Part shown: positions 1 through 6,688 of the stretch, one piece after another
Layout: each line of letters starts with the position of its first letter
How positions within the stretch are numbered: the first letter of the stretch is position 1
NCBI GenBank assembly: GCA_031277045.1
Contig: JAISLX010000109.1
Coordinates: 1-10,630 of the forward strand
DNA: 10,630 bases
Reading direction: 5' to 3'
Source: Treponema sp.
GTDB taxonomy: Bacteria > Spirochaetota > Spirochaetia > Treponematales > Breznakiellaceae
Notes under the pieces: model-generated
What the model was told of the DNA's origin: nothing
Seen by the model: only the letters and a program-made list of their open reading frames with translations
Databases searched by the model: none
Position numbers and translations under genes: made by a program

Positions 1-239
1 GTATTTTTAAATACCCGGTAGAACGAATTGGAATTAAAAAGATCTATAAAATGTTCAAAACCATAATTTTTTGCCCATGGACTTTTTAATATACCGTCAA
101 AAATATTATAATTTTTAAATGATATGATTACGCCGTACATTGGGACATAATGGAATAATATGTAATAAACAAAACCCGGCAAGAGCATGAGCAGCAAATA
201 TTTGCTGCCTCTGAATTTTTTCAAGCCTATGCTCGACAT
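1..239 (-). CDS. Sugar ABC transporter permease, LplB/UgpA type (N-terminal part; runs off the left edge)
   Basis: Reading the minus strand from an ATG at 239-237 gives 79 open codons to the window edge. The protein starts MSSIGLKKFRGSKYLLLMLL and continues into a first membrane helix (about residues 14-31). The segment HYVPMYGVIISFKNYNIF follows at about residues 30-47, then a KSPW tryptophan motif, EHFIDLFNSNSFYRVFKN and the edge. This order (short basic N-terminus, first helix, H-Y-x-P-M-Y-G-V-I-I-x-F-K, S-P-W, F-x-x-L-F) is how LplB/YtcP-type inner-membrane permeases of carbohydrate importers begin. A good ribosome site (AAGGGAG, 9 bases upstream) and a consensus promoter precede it. The gene is AT-rich, unlike its neighbours, so transfer is suspected. 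The permease partner and binding protein would lie outside the window. Family call is confident; substrate is unknown. Confidence 0.85.
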   Translation of the reverse strand, partial: MSSIGLKKFRGSKYLLLMLLPGFVYYILFHYVPMYGVIISFKNYNIFDGILKSPWAKNYGFEHFIDLFNSNSFYRVFKN

Positions 240-268
240 TATGCCACACTCCCTTTACATAACTTTTG

Positions 269-297
269 ATTATATCATGATGATCTGGGAATGTCAA
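269..297 (-). promoter_or_regulatory. Consensus sigma-70 promoter for the sugar permease
   Basis: On the minus strand TTGACA (297-292) is separated by exactly 17 bases from TATAAT (274-269), and the TGA just before the -10 box gives an extended TGn element. Both hexamers match consensus fully. Transcription would start near 261, giving a leader of about 22 bases before the ATG at 239 that includes the AAGGGAG ribosome site. No operator is evident, although the sequence around the -10 box is partly palindromic (ATCATGAT). Confidence 0.85.
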
Positions 298-358
298 TTA
301 ATAAAAATTGAAAAAAGAGTAAAAAAAGAAGCGCAAAACGATGAAAGACGAGAAGGAT

Positions 359-443
359 CCCCTGCCACAAGGCGGGGGGCGCTCTTACAAAGGTAAGAGT
401 TACCGGTAACAAAAACCAGTCCCTAGCCTTGAGGAGGCTCAAG
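359..443. repeat. Cluster of nested inverted repeats between the two minus-strand operons
   Basis: Four hairpins or palindromes lie within 85 bases. (a) 359-366 pairs with 371-378 (8 bp with one G-T, loop ACAA). (b) CTCTTAC 382-388 pairs with GTAAGAG 393-399 (loop AAAG). (c) GTTACCGGTAAC 399-410 is a perfect 12-base palindrome. (d) CTTGAG 428-433 pairs with CTCAAG 438-443 (loop GAGG). TTACC at 400-404 can pair either with GGTAA at 392-396 or with GGTAA at 405-409, so some structures exclude each other. On the minus strand, (d) lies just after the ATPase stop and is followed 12 bases on by five Ts (415-411), a weak terminator. No coding frame fits the region. Confidence 0.6.
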
Positions 444-453
444 TCCGGCGTAA

Positions 454-1269
454 CTACCCGCGCAGAGCCGCCAGCAGCCGCTGTTCCACGGCGGCCTGGG
501 CAGGGGAGCCGTAGGATCGGCCGGCCGCTTCCGTATTCAGAACCTCGTCAAGGACCGGGACCGTTCCATCCCCGCCCCTGCCCAGAACGATGATCCTGCG
601 TCCCAGGTACACCGCTTCCCGGGGATCGTGGGTTACGGCGACAACCAGACGGCCCTGTTCCCGGTTCAGCATGGTCATTACCAGGTCCATCATGGCGATT
701 TTTAGCGGGATATCCAGGGACTGAAAGGCTTCGTCAAGCAAGATAACGGGGCTGGGGAAGGCAAAGGCCCGTGCAAGGTTAACGCGCTGCCGCTGGCCGC
801 CTGAAAGCTCAGGTGGCAGGCTGCCGGCCTTGTCCGCCAGGCCCGCCAGGTCCAAAAAGTGGAGGGCGCGTTCCCGTCCTTTTTGTTTCCCCAGGGGCCG
901 CAGCAGAGGAAGGGCCGTGTTTTCCAGCGCCGTCATCCAGGGGAGGAGCCGGGGCTCCTGAAAGACCAGCGCCGCCTGAGGGGCAGCAGACTGCCGCGCC
1001 TGTGGGTTTTTATGCGCGAAGCGCGACAAACTGCCGGGGGGCCCGCCCGGACCATTGTCCCGAATCACGATGCTTCCCCCGGATGGTGTCCGCAGTCCCG
1101 CAATCAAAAACAGCAGTGTCGTTTTTCCGCAGCCTGAGGGCCCCAGAATCACGACGGGGTTTTCCTCCCCCAGTTCCAGATTAAGGCCGCCGAATATCCG
1201 GCTGGCCCCGTAACCGAACTCCAGGCGGCGGATCGATATGCCCGGCGGATGAAGTTCCGGCGGACGCAT
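454..1269 (-). CDS. ABC transporter ATP-binding protein, SsuB/TauB type
   Basis: This 271-residue nucleotide-binding subunit energises uptake by the adjacent permease. Seen in order: Walker A GPSGCGKTT (43-51), Q-loop in LVFQEPRLLPW (Q104), signature LSGGQ (155-159), Walker B VILLDE (175-180) and switch histidine in VTHD (H214). The FQEPRLLPW stretch is typical of the nitrate/sulfonate/taurine (SsuB/TauB) branch. The stretch at residues about 71-97 is longer than usual and rich in Gly, Pro and Ala, an apparent insertion of around 15 residues between Walker A and the Q-loop. The ATG directly abuts the permease stop with no gap and no clear ribosome site, so translation is probably coupled. It is the last gene of its operon. 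Substrate cannot be inferred. Confidence 0.93.
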   Translation of the reverse strand: MRPPELHPPGISIRRLEFGYGASRIFGGLNLELGEENPVVILGPSGCGKTTLLFLIAGLRTPSGGSIVIRDNGPGGPPGSLSRFAHKNPQARQSAAPQAALVFQEPRLLPWMTALENTALPLLRPLGKQKGRERALHFLDLAGLADKAGSLPPELSGGQRQRVNLARAFAFPSPVILLDEAFQSLDIPLKIAMMDLVMTMLNREQGRLVVAVTHDPREAVYLGRRIIVLGRGGDGTVPVLDEVLNTEAAGRSYGSPAQAAVEQRLLAALRG

Positions 1270-2082
1270 TTACGCGGCGCCCCGCGCCTTTTCGCAGGGA
1301 AACGGGAAAACGGCGGAACGGGGGCGGAAGACAAAAAGCGCCAGGGTCAGCAGGCCTTGGGCGGCGGCGGCAGCCAGCACCGTGGCCGCGGTCCAGGCGA
1401 AAAGTTCGGCGGTTTCCAGTTGGGCCTTGGCGCGCTGCATCCCCGTGCCCAGAGCCCGCAGGGGCTGGACCAGCACTTCGGCAGCGACAACGACCTTCCA
1501 GCACAGGGAAAGAGCGCCGCGCAGGCCCCCCACGATAAAGGGGACGATAGCGGGCAGATAAAGCGCCCAGAGCCGCCGGGGCCGGGACAGGTTGTAGAGT
1601 CTAACCAGTTCCACCAGCCTGGGGTCCACCACGCGGATACCCTCGGAGGTATTGGCGGCCATGACCGGAAAAACGATGAGGAAGGCGGTAAACACCGGGG
1701 TCCGTTCCTGCCCGAACCAGAGAAAGGCGATAAGAATCACGGCCATGACGGGGGTGGCGGAGACAATCTGAAACAGGGGCCTGAAAAAGGCCCGGGCCCT
1801 GGCGTCCAGTCCTGTTATGGCGCCCAGGGCCAGCCCCAGGGGGACGGCGATCAACAGGCCCAGGAATACCCGGACAAACGAGTACGCAAGGGCCCTCCGG
1901 AAGGACGCCCCCCGGATCAGCGGAACAAAACGGCGGAACACCGGCAGGGGGCCGGGGAGTATCATCTCGCTTCCCCCTGCACGGGCCGCCAGTTCCCAGA
2001 CCAGAAGCAGAAACAGGACCCCCAGGAAGGTCCACAGGCCGCTCCGGGGAACTCCGGGTTTTCCGGAGAGGGGAAAATTCAT
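1270..2082 (-). CDS. ABC transporter permease, SsuC/TauC type
   Basis: This 270-residue inner-membrane subunit belongs to the BPD_transp_1 fold. Hydrophobic segments lie at about 17-35, 70-90, 105-123, 128-145, 175-203 and 230-252, consistent with six helices. The stretch ELVRLYNLSRPRRLWALYLP (157-176) followed by AIVPFIVGGLRGAL is the cytoplasmic coupling (EAA-like) loop that docks on the ATPase. Its asparagine/arginine-rich form is usual for SsuC-like permeases. The start codon overlaps the binding-protein stop (ATGA), and the stop abuts the ATPase start, so the three genes form one translationally coupled operon. The long + strand frame opposite is an artefact of GC-rich codon use. Confidence 0.93.
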   Translation of the reverse strand: MNFPLSGKPGVPRSGLWTFLGVLFLLLVWELAARAGGSEMILPGPLPVFRRFVPLIRGASFRRALAYSFVRVFLGLLIAVPLGLALGAITGLDARARAFFRPLFQIVSATPVMAVILIAFLWFGQERTPVFTAFLIVFPVMAANTSEGIRVVDPRLVELVRLYNLSRPRRLWALYLPAIVPFIVGGLRGALSLCWKVVVAAEVLVQPLRALGTGMQRAKAQLETAELFAWTAATVLAAAAAQGLLTLALFVFRPRSAVFPFPCEKARGAA

Positions 2083-3065
2083 TTCCAGTAGAAACTGTCC
2101 GGGGGAAGGGCCCCGCCGATAGCCTGGGGGGCAAATTCCAGGAAGATCCGGTATAGGCTTTCCAGGGCGGGCCGGGCTCCGGCGGCGCTCTGAAACACGT
2201 AGTTGCTCCGGGGCGCCGCGGCGGCTACCACCGGGGCCTTAAGCCCCATGTCATGCGCTTCCACAAGGGCCCCCGCCTCCGCCGGATTGGACACAACCCA
2301 CTCTATCGAGGCTTTAAGCCTCTCCAGCACCGTGGAAAGAGCCTGGCGGTGGCCGGCGGCCCACTCCCCGTCCACGACCAGCGCCGTCATGGGAAAATTT
2401 TCCTCCCCCCCGGCGGCGGCCCATTCCTCCTGGATGTTGCTTACGGGCCGCAGATTGGCGTTCCCCGAACGGGCCATAGTGGCAAAGGGTTCGGGGAGCA
2501 TGGCCAGGGAAAGGCGGCCCGCGATAAGGGCCTGCGCTATTTCCGGGTAGGCCAGGGAGTAATCCAGGGTTACATCCACGCCGGGCTCAAGCCCTTTGGA
2601 AATGAGTATCTTGCGGAACACGTAGTCCGGGACAGCCCCCTGGCCGGCCACTTCCACGGTACGGCCTTTGAGGTCCTCAATCCGCTGAACCGCGCTGTCC
2701 GCGCTCAAAAGGCTCAGCATCCCCAGGCCGGTAACCGCGGCGATCTGGATTTTGTTTCCGCCGGAGGCGATTTTGGCTGCCGTGTCCGGGGGCAGTATGC
2801 CGATCTTTGCCTCCCCGGCCAGGAATTTCGCGGCCATCAGGTTCGCCTGGGCCAGGGCTTCCACCCTAACCCTGGTGTCCGGCAGAACGGGAGGTTCCTC
2901 AAAAAGCCGAATCATCCCGACACCCGAAGGCCCCCGCAGACCGTAGATCACCAGTTCTTCCTGGGGGCGCGTATCCGATTCATTGGCGGGCCGGGCCCCC
3001 AGGGGGGACAGAACAGTCAGGCCGGCGCAGGCAAGAAAAACAACAGCGCGGAGAGAATTTTTCAT
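2079..3065 (-). CDS. ABC transporter substrate-binding protein, NitT/TauT (NMT1-like) family
   Basis: This 328-residue exported solute-binding protein is the first gene of the three-gene import operon. The ATG at 3065 is chosen because GGGAGG lies 8 bases upstream; a GTG 18 bases earlier (3083) would place that ribosome site inside the gene. Residues 1-27 are a signal peptide (basic start, hydrophobic core, cleavage probably near ARPA). The mature part starts with LVIYGLRGPSGVGMIRLFE, followed by NLMAAKFLAGEAKIGILPPD, EDLKGRTVEVAGQGAVPDYV, and AMLPEPFATMA. This pattern (GP-S/T-G-x-G-M, 'DLKGKT', 'GQGAxPxYV', 'MLPEP') is that of the NitT/TauT-type family with a two-lobed, type II fold. A cysteine at residue 13 is too early for a convincing lipobox, so it is probably soluble in the periplasm. 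Ligand unknown. Confidence 0.92.
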   Translation of the reverse strand: MKNSLRAVVFLACAGLTVLSPLGARPANESDTRPQEELVIYGLRGPSGVGMIRLFEEPPVLPDTRVRVEALAQANLMAAKFLAGEAKIGILPPDTAAKIASGGNKIQIAAVTGLGMLSLLSADSAVQRIEDLKGRTVEVAGQGAVPDYVFRKILISKGLEPGVDVTLDYSLAYPEIAQALIAGRLSLAMLPEPFATMARSGNANLRPVSNIQEEWAAAGGEENFPMTALVVDGEWAAGHRQALSTVLERLKASIEWVVSNPAEAGALVEAHDMGLKAPVVAAAAPRSNYVFQSAAGARPALESLYRIFLEFAPQAIGGALPPDSFYWK

Positions 3066-3188
3066 GATTGTTACCTCCCGCACGTTATAGCACGGCAGTG
3101 CGCCGGGGGGTAATAGACCCCAGAGCCGGCGCGTGTACCAAGGCAGTGTTGTGCCGCCGGGCGGGATACGGGCTGGGCGCGGCCGGCC

Positions 3189-5033
3189 CTAAAAGTCTCC
3201 GTCAAAGAATTTGAGCGCGTAGTAAAGGCCCCAGTCCTGGTCATTCGCCCAGGGGTCAAGAAAATTCGCCGGAACGCCGTTGACCGATAGGGGGTACAGA
3301 CGGGCGCAGGAAGCGGAACCGTCCGGACGGATAAGGCCCAAAACGGCGCGTATCGAGTGTTCTGCCGCGGCGCGCGCCTCCTCGCCGCCGCTGGTCCGCC
3401 AGAATTCGGCGTAGACCATCCCGGTAAGAACGCTCCAGTAATGGGGAAAAGTATCGCCGTAGAGCCGGCGCTTCCCGAACCAGAACCCATCCCAATGGCG
3501 TATGGACACCTCGTAAAGGCAGCTGTCCGGCTGCTTCCCGTTGAACAGGGAGAGGATTTCAAGCTGCTTTTTCGCGCCTTCAAGGTACTTTTCATCGTTT
3601 GAGATACGGTAGGCCTGGAACAGGATATGCGCCGCCGGGGCTACAATGCTCTGCTCATAATTGACCTCGTGGGCCGGGTAACCGGCGCCGTTTTGAAGAA
3701 CCGTACCAGCGTGTTTCAGGAATTGTTCCCTCAGCTTGTCCGCTTCTACCCGGAAACCTTCCGCGCCAAGCTGGGCCAGGGCCTCGACCATGGGTATGCC
3801 GATGGCGTAAAACCCGCCGCCGCCTTTTTCGTAAAAGGCGTCCAGGGCCTTGTACATGTAGCGCAGGTAGGCCGGGTCTTTCCAGAGCCCGTAAATTTCC
3901 AGGAAGAACTGGGCAAACCAGGGGAAGTTGTAGAGCCGTACCCGGTCAACGGCGTGGTTGATGTCGTCGAACACAGTTCCGGTCCCGGAATCGAAGAGTT
4001 CTCGCAGAACAAACGCCACGTACTGTTTCAGGCTGTTTTCCAGAACCGCGTGGGACCGGGAGCGCAGGAAACGGGCCATAAGAAGCCCCATGCCGATACG
4101 CTCGCGGCTTCCGTTATGATCGCCGGTATGGGTGTAATAGGGGTGGCCTTCCTCGTTGTCGTAGATAAGATAGGCCCCGTCCAGGGGGCTTCCCAGTTTG
4201 TGGTACTGCTGGTTTTTGGCGATAAAGGCGCAGCGGGCAGCGGCCAGGTCAACGGGCGGCGGACGGTTAAGGACGCGGCACCATGTGTCCACGCCGTTCC
4301 CCGTGATAAGGTACTTTATCTCGCCGGGATAGCCGGTTTCCTCCACGGCAAGCTCCGTTTCCGGCTGGCCTTCCCGGCGCTGTACCTGGAGGCCGCTTGT
4401 TTCCCCCTCAAAACACACGAAACGGACGGCCGTTATCTCGACATACGAAGGGTAGTCCCGGAGCCGGCGGTAGAAGTCTTCCTTTCCCCGGTGCCAAAAA
4501 AGTTCCCACTCCACAACGGCGTTTTCGCCGGGTTCCAGCCGCAGAGGCGCGGGGTGAAGGATGAAATCGCCCCGGTCGTTGCTCCCCCGCGACAGATCCC
4601 GTTCAACGCTGTAGGCCCCAAGCTGCCCGCCGGTAAGGACCATGCCCAGGTGCGGCGCCTCACCGCCCATGCGCAGACACATCACATAGCTCGATGTTCC
4701 GCCGCACCAGATATGGGCGTGGCAGCGGCTTTTCATGCACACGGCAGCTTCGTGGTAGCTGTCGTTAAAGGGCGTGTAAACGCCAATGTCCCCCAGGCAG
4801 GTAAAAACCGGATACGCTGAAGTATTGGTAAACGTATAGGTTTCTTTCAATGCCCCGGCGGATGTAAAAGCCCGAACAACCGATGCGGAAATACCGGCGG
4901 GAACTTTAACCGTACCCCAGGGGATCCGCCCCTCAATCCAGTTCATGGCATAAGGATCGTCCGGCGATCTGAGATTTGTAAGAAGGTCCCCTTCGGTTTC
5001 CGCGTAAAAAAACACATTTTTCAATTCGGCCAT
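3189..5033 (-). CDS. Uncharacterised protein, predicted beta-sandwich plus alpha-toroid (six-hairpin glycosidase-like)
   Basis: A 614-residue protein starting at ATG 5033 with AGGAG six bases upstream. There is no signal peptide, so it is probably cytoplasmic. Residues 1-255 look all-beta and aromatic-rich (for example GDIGVYTPFNDSYHEAAVCM, 81-100, and a CHAHIWCGG cluster at 104-112). From about 265 the sequence becomes helical, with paired amphipathic helices and repeated aromatic motifs: DHNGSRERIGMG (305-316), DDINHAVDRVRLYNFPWFAQ (356-375), RHWDGFWFG (512-520), GDTFPHYWSVLTG (526-538) and DPWANDQDWGLYY (593-605). A beta-sandwich followed by an (alpha/alpha) toroid is the layout of several glycoside hydrolase, phosphorylase and polysaccharide lyase families, and the Asp/His/Trp-rich loops would suit a sugar cleft. 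I cannot name a family, so the enzymatic role is inference. It lies 123 bases upstream of the binding-protein gene on the same strand and is divergent from the SAM hydrolase operon. Confidence 0.85.
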   Translation of the reverse strand: MAELKNVFFYAETEGDLLTNLRSPDDPYAMNWIEGRIPWGTVKVPAGISASVVRAFTSAGALKETYTFTNTSAYPVFTCLGDIGVYTPFNDSYHEAAVCMKSRCHAHIWCGGTSSYVMCLRMGGEAPHLGMVLTGGQLGAYSVERDLSRGSNDRGDFILHPAPLRLEPGENAVVEWELFWHRGKEDFYRRLRDYPSYVEITAVRFVCFEGETSGLQVQRREGQPETELAVEETGYPGEIKYLITGNGVDTWCRVLNRPPPVDLAAARCAFIAKNQQYHKLGSPLDGAYLIYDNEEGHPYYTHTGDHNGSRERIGMGLLMARFLRSRSHAVLENSLKQYVAFVLRELFDSGTGTVFDDINHAVDRVRLYNFPWFAQFFLEIYGLWKDPAYLRYMYKALDAFYEKGGGGFYAIGIPMVEALAQLGAEGFRVEADKLREQFLKHAGTVLQNGAGYPAHEVNYEQSIVAPAAHILFQAYRISNDEKYLEGAKKQLEILSLFNGKQPDSCLYEVSIRHWDGFWFGKRRLYGDTFPHYWSVLTGMVYAEFWRTSGGEEARAAAEHSIRAVLGLIRPDGSASCARLYPLSVNGVPANFLDPWANDQDWGLYYALKFFDGDF

Positions 5034-5152
5034 AGGTTTCTCCTGTTTTTGGACTTTTCCCAGGGCCCGCTTGGGTTTGGGAAAACCCCAAAGTTATTTT
5101 ATTACGCATTTTTGGGAAACGCTACAAAAAGATACGCGGCGGCATAAAAACC

Positions 5153-5195
5153 CGCAAGCGCGCGAGGCTTCGCTGCTCCTGATGCTTGCGTTTTT
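5153..5195 (+). terminator. Candidate leader terminator (attenuator) ahead of the SAM hydrolase-ECF operon
   Basis: CGCAAGC (5153-5159) pairs perfectly with GCTTGCG (5184-5190), and five Ts follow directly (5191-5195). The 24-base interior contains a second small stem, GCGA (5162-5165) with TCGC (5170-5173). On the + strand this has the form of an intrinsic terminator, but it sits in a divergent intergenic region with no + strand gene ending before it. Termination would therefore act on the leader of the downstream operon. GCGG (5136-5139) can instead pair with CCGC (5152-5155), which would break the base of the stem. No known riboswitch core was recognised. Confidence 0.45.
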
Positions 5196-5241
5196 CCCCA
5201 AACCAGGTTAAATTTTGAAACAGCTTCGGTTACTGCACGTT

Positions 5242-6081
5242 ATGGAAAAACCTTTTATCTGCCTGCAAAGCGATTTTGGCCTTTACTGGGGTTCGGTCTC
5301 CAGTATGCACGGGGTTATCGCTTCCATAGACCCGGCGCTCCAGGTCCGGGACATCAGCCACCTGCTGCCCCTGTATCAGCCCTGGGCCGCCTCGTTTTGC
5401 CTGAGTTACACCATGCCCTGCTGGCCTGAGGGTACTATCTTTGTGTCCGTGGTAGACCCCGGCGTGGGCACTTCCCGGCGGGCCTGCGCCGCGAAAACCG
5501 CGGCCGGCCAGTACATCATCACGCCGGACAACGGAACTCTGACCCACGTCAAGGCTTGTCCGGGAATCGCGGAGGTGCGGGAAATCGACGAAACGGTGAA
5601 CCGCCGCCCCGGCACGAGCCGCTACAACACCTTTCACGGACGGGACATCTTTGCCTACACCGCCGGCCGCCTTGGCGCAGGGCTTACCAGCTTTGAGGGA
5701 GTGGGCCCGGCGTACCCGGTGGAAGAAATCGTGGCTTTCCCTCTGATTCCGCCTGAAATAAGACGGGGATACGTTTCAGGCCATATTACTATGGCCGATC
5801 ACCATTTTGGGGGAGCCACGACAAACATACCCATAGACGGCTTTGAAAAGTCAGGTATTGTTCACGGCGATAAACCCCTGATTATAATTACCCACAAGGA
5901 ACGGGAAGTTTTCCGGGAGCGGGCGCTTTACCACAAGTCCTTTGGTTTTGTTGATGCGGGGGAACCCATCCTGTACAACGGTTCCACAGGGTGCATGATA
6001 ATCGCTCTTAATCAGGCAAGTTTTACGGACAAGTACGCCATAGGAGAGGGGCTTGATTGGCGGATATTCCTATCAATATGA
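5242..6081 (+). CDS. S-adenosyl-L-methionine hydroxide adenosyltransferase (DUF62 family SAM hydrolase)
   Basis: This 279-residue cytoplasmic enzyme is predicted to split SAM into adenosine and L-methionine with water. The N-terminal domain has the substrate-site SDFG (10-13), then VVDPGVGTSRR (70-80), PDNGTL (95-100) and FHGRDIFAYTAG (131-142). The family's Asp-Arg-His water-activating triad is present as D72, R79 and H132, with nearly the spacing reported for the characterised archaeal enzyme (D68, R75, H127). The C-terminal domain has HFGGATTNIP (188-197) and STGCMIIALNQASF (248-261); the usual Asn of 'FGNxxTN' is Gly here. The insertion typical of fluorinase is absent, so halogenation is unlikely. 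ATG 5242 puts the conserved fold at once but has no ribosome site. An in-frame TTG at 5215 has AGG 7 bases upstream and is a real alternative. It is the first gene of an operon with three ECF transporter genes. Confidence 0.93.
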   Translation: MEKPFICLQSDFGLYWGSVSSMHGVIASIDPALQVRDISHLLPLYQPWAASFCLSYTMPCWPEGTIFVSVVDPGVGTSRRACAAKTAAGQYIITPDNGTLTHVKACPGIAEVREIDETVNRRPGTSRYNTFHGRDIFAYTAGRLGAGLTSFEGVGPAYPVEEIVAFPLIPPEIRRGYVSGHITMADHHFGGATTNIPIDGFEKSGIVHGDKPLIIITHKEREVFRERALYHKSFGFVDAGEPILYNGSTGCMIIALNQASFTDKYAIGEGLDWRIFLSI

Positions 6082-6089
6082 TAGGAATA
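6065..6089 (+). promoter_or_regulatory. Perfect 11-bp inverted repeat at the SAM hydrolase / S-component junction
   Basis: TATTCCTATCA (6065-6075) and TGATAGGAATA (6079-6089) are exact reverse complements separated by ATA. The hairpin contains the SAM hydrolase stop codon (6079-6081), and its last base is the first of the AAGGAG ribosome site (6089-6094) of the next gene. In RNA it would form an AT-rich stem at the foot of that ribosome site. In DNA it could be a dyad operator. A terminator is unlikely because no T-run follows. Confidence 0.6.
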
Positions 6090-6100
6090 AGGAGTACATT

Positions 6101-6682
6101 ATGGCTAAAGAAAATTACGGCAGGATTATTCTCGGCACGTGGAATACCAGGACACTGGTCGCGGCGGCGGTAGGAGCGGCGCTGTTTGGGGTGCTTATGG
6201 TGTACGGCAGCATCCCGGTCTTCACCAACACCCAGTTGACCACGGCGATGATCATTCCCGTGGTGGTGGGCGGCCTTTTTGGGCCTTTGCCCGCCTTTGT
6301 TACCCTGCTTATCGGGAATGTGCTGGCGGACACCATCGGCGGCTGGGGTTACTGGTTCGACTGGTCCATCGGGAACGGGGTGTTAGGCTTCTTTATCGGA
6401 GCCCTGCCCCTGTACGGCGCCAGAATAGGCGAGGGCATTTTCAAAGTGCGCCACGCCGTTATTTACACAGTAACCGCCATTTTGGGGAACGCGATAGCCT
6501 TCGGACTTGTTACGCCCCTGCTTACCTCCCTGTTCTACGCGGCGGACCTGGAGATCACCTTTTTGCAGGCTTTCGCGTCCGGACTTTCCAATACCCTGGT
6601 ACTGGTAGTGGCGGGCATCCCCATCCTCATCCTGCTTTCCAAACGCTTCGGAAAGCGGAAAGACCTGCAGGAAGAAGCCTAG
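6101..6682 (+). CDS. ECF transporter S component, UPF0397 / ECF-ribofla_trS-like
   Basis: This 193-residue integral membrane protein is the substrate-capturing subunit of an energy-coupling factor importer. The ATG at 6101 is supported by AAGGAG six bases upstream; the longer frame from 6053 overlaps the hydrolase and has no such site. Hydrophobic helices lie at about 17-36, 46-60, 62-79, 90-105, 118-143 and 158-180. Landmarks matching UPF0397 proteins are TRTLVAAAVGAALFGVLMVY (16-35), VGGLFGPLPAFVTLLIGNVL (56-75), GYWFDWSIGNGVLGFFIGAL (83-102) and the late FASGLSNTLVLVVAG (158-172). The N-terminal helix carries the small-residue AAAVGAA patch used by S components to contact the T subunit. 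UPF0397 members are commonly adjacent to a fused ATPase and a T gene, as here. The substrate is unproven; linkage to a SAM hydrolase favours a SAM-, methionine- or nucleoside-related compound. Confidence 0.9.
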   Translation: MAKENYGRIILGTWNTRTLVAAAVGAALFGVLMVYGSIPVFTNTQLTTAMIIPVVVGGLFGPLPAFVTLLIGNVLADTIGGWGYWFDWSIGNGVLGFFIGALPLYGARIGEGIFKVRHAVIYTVTAILGNAIAFGLVTPLLTSLFYAADLEITFLQAFASGLSNTLVLVVAGIPILILLSKRFGKRKDLQEEA

Positions 6683-6688
6683 CAGCCC

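Noticed and set aside
115..297. A 60-codon minus-strand frame
   Set aside because: It overlaps the consensus promoter and is a shifted frame over the partial permease, whose frame gives clear family motifs.
1249..2091. A 280-codon + strand frame opposite the permease
   Set aside because: It is dominated by Gly, Gln, Pro and charged residues with no domain. The minus-strand permease is unmistakable. The + frame at 2253-3113 opposite the binding protein is rejected for the same reason.
2999..3065. Lipoprotein signal on the NitT/TauT-type binding protein
   Set aside because: The only early cysteine (residue 13) leaves too short a hydrophobic core, and a normal signal-peptidase I site later fits better.
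3066..3083. Earlier GTG start for the binding protein
   Set aside because: The GGGAGG ribosome site would fall inside the coding region; it is well placed for the ATG at 3065.
3627..4820. A 397-codon open frame on the + strand, opposite the 614-residue gene
   Set aside because: The minus-strand frame has a good ribosome site, balanced composition and conserved-looking motifs. The + frame has low-complexity composition and no recognisable motif, as expected from GC-rich codon bias.
5242..6081. SAM-dependent fluorinase or chlorinase
   Set aside because: The water-activating Asp-Arg-His triad of the hydrolase subgroup is present and the fluorinase-type insertion is missing.
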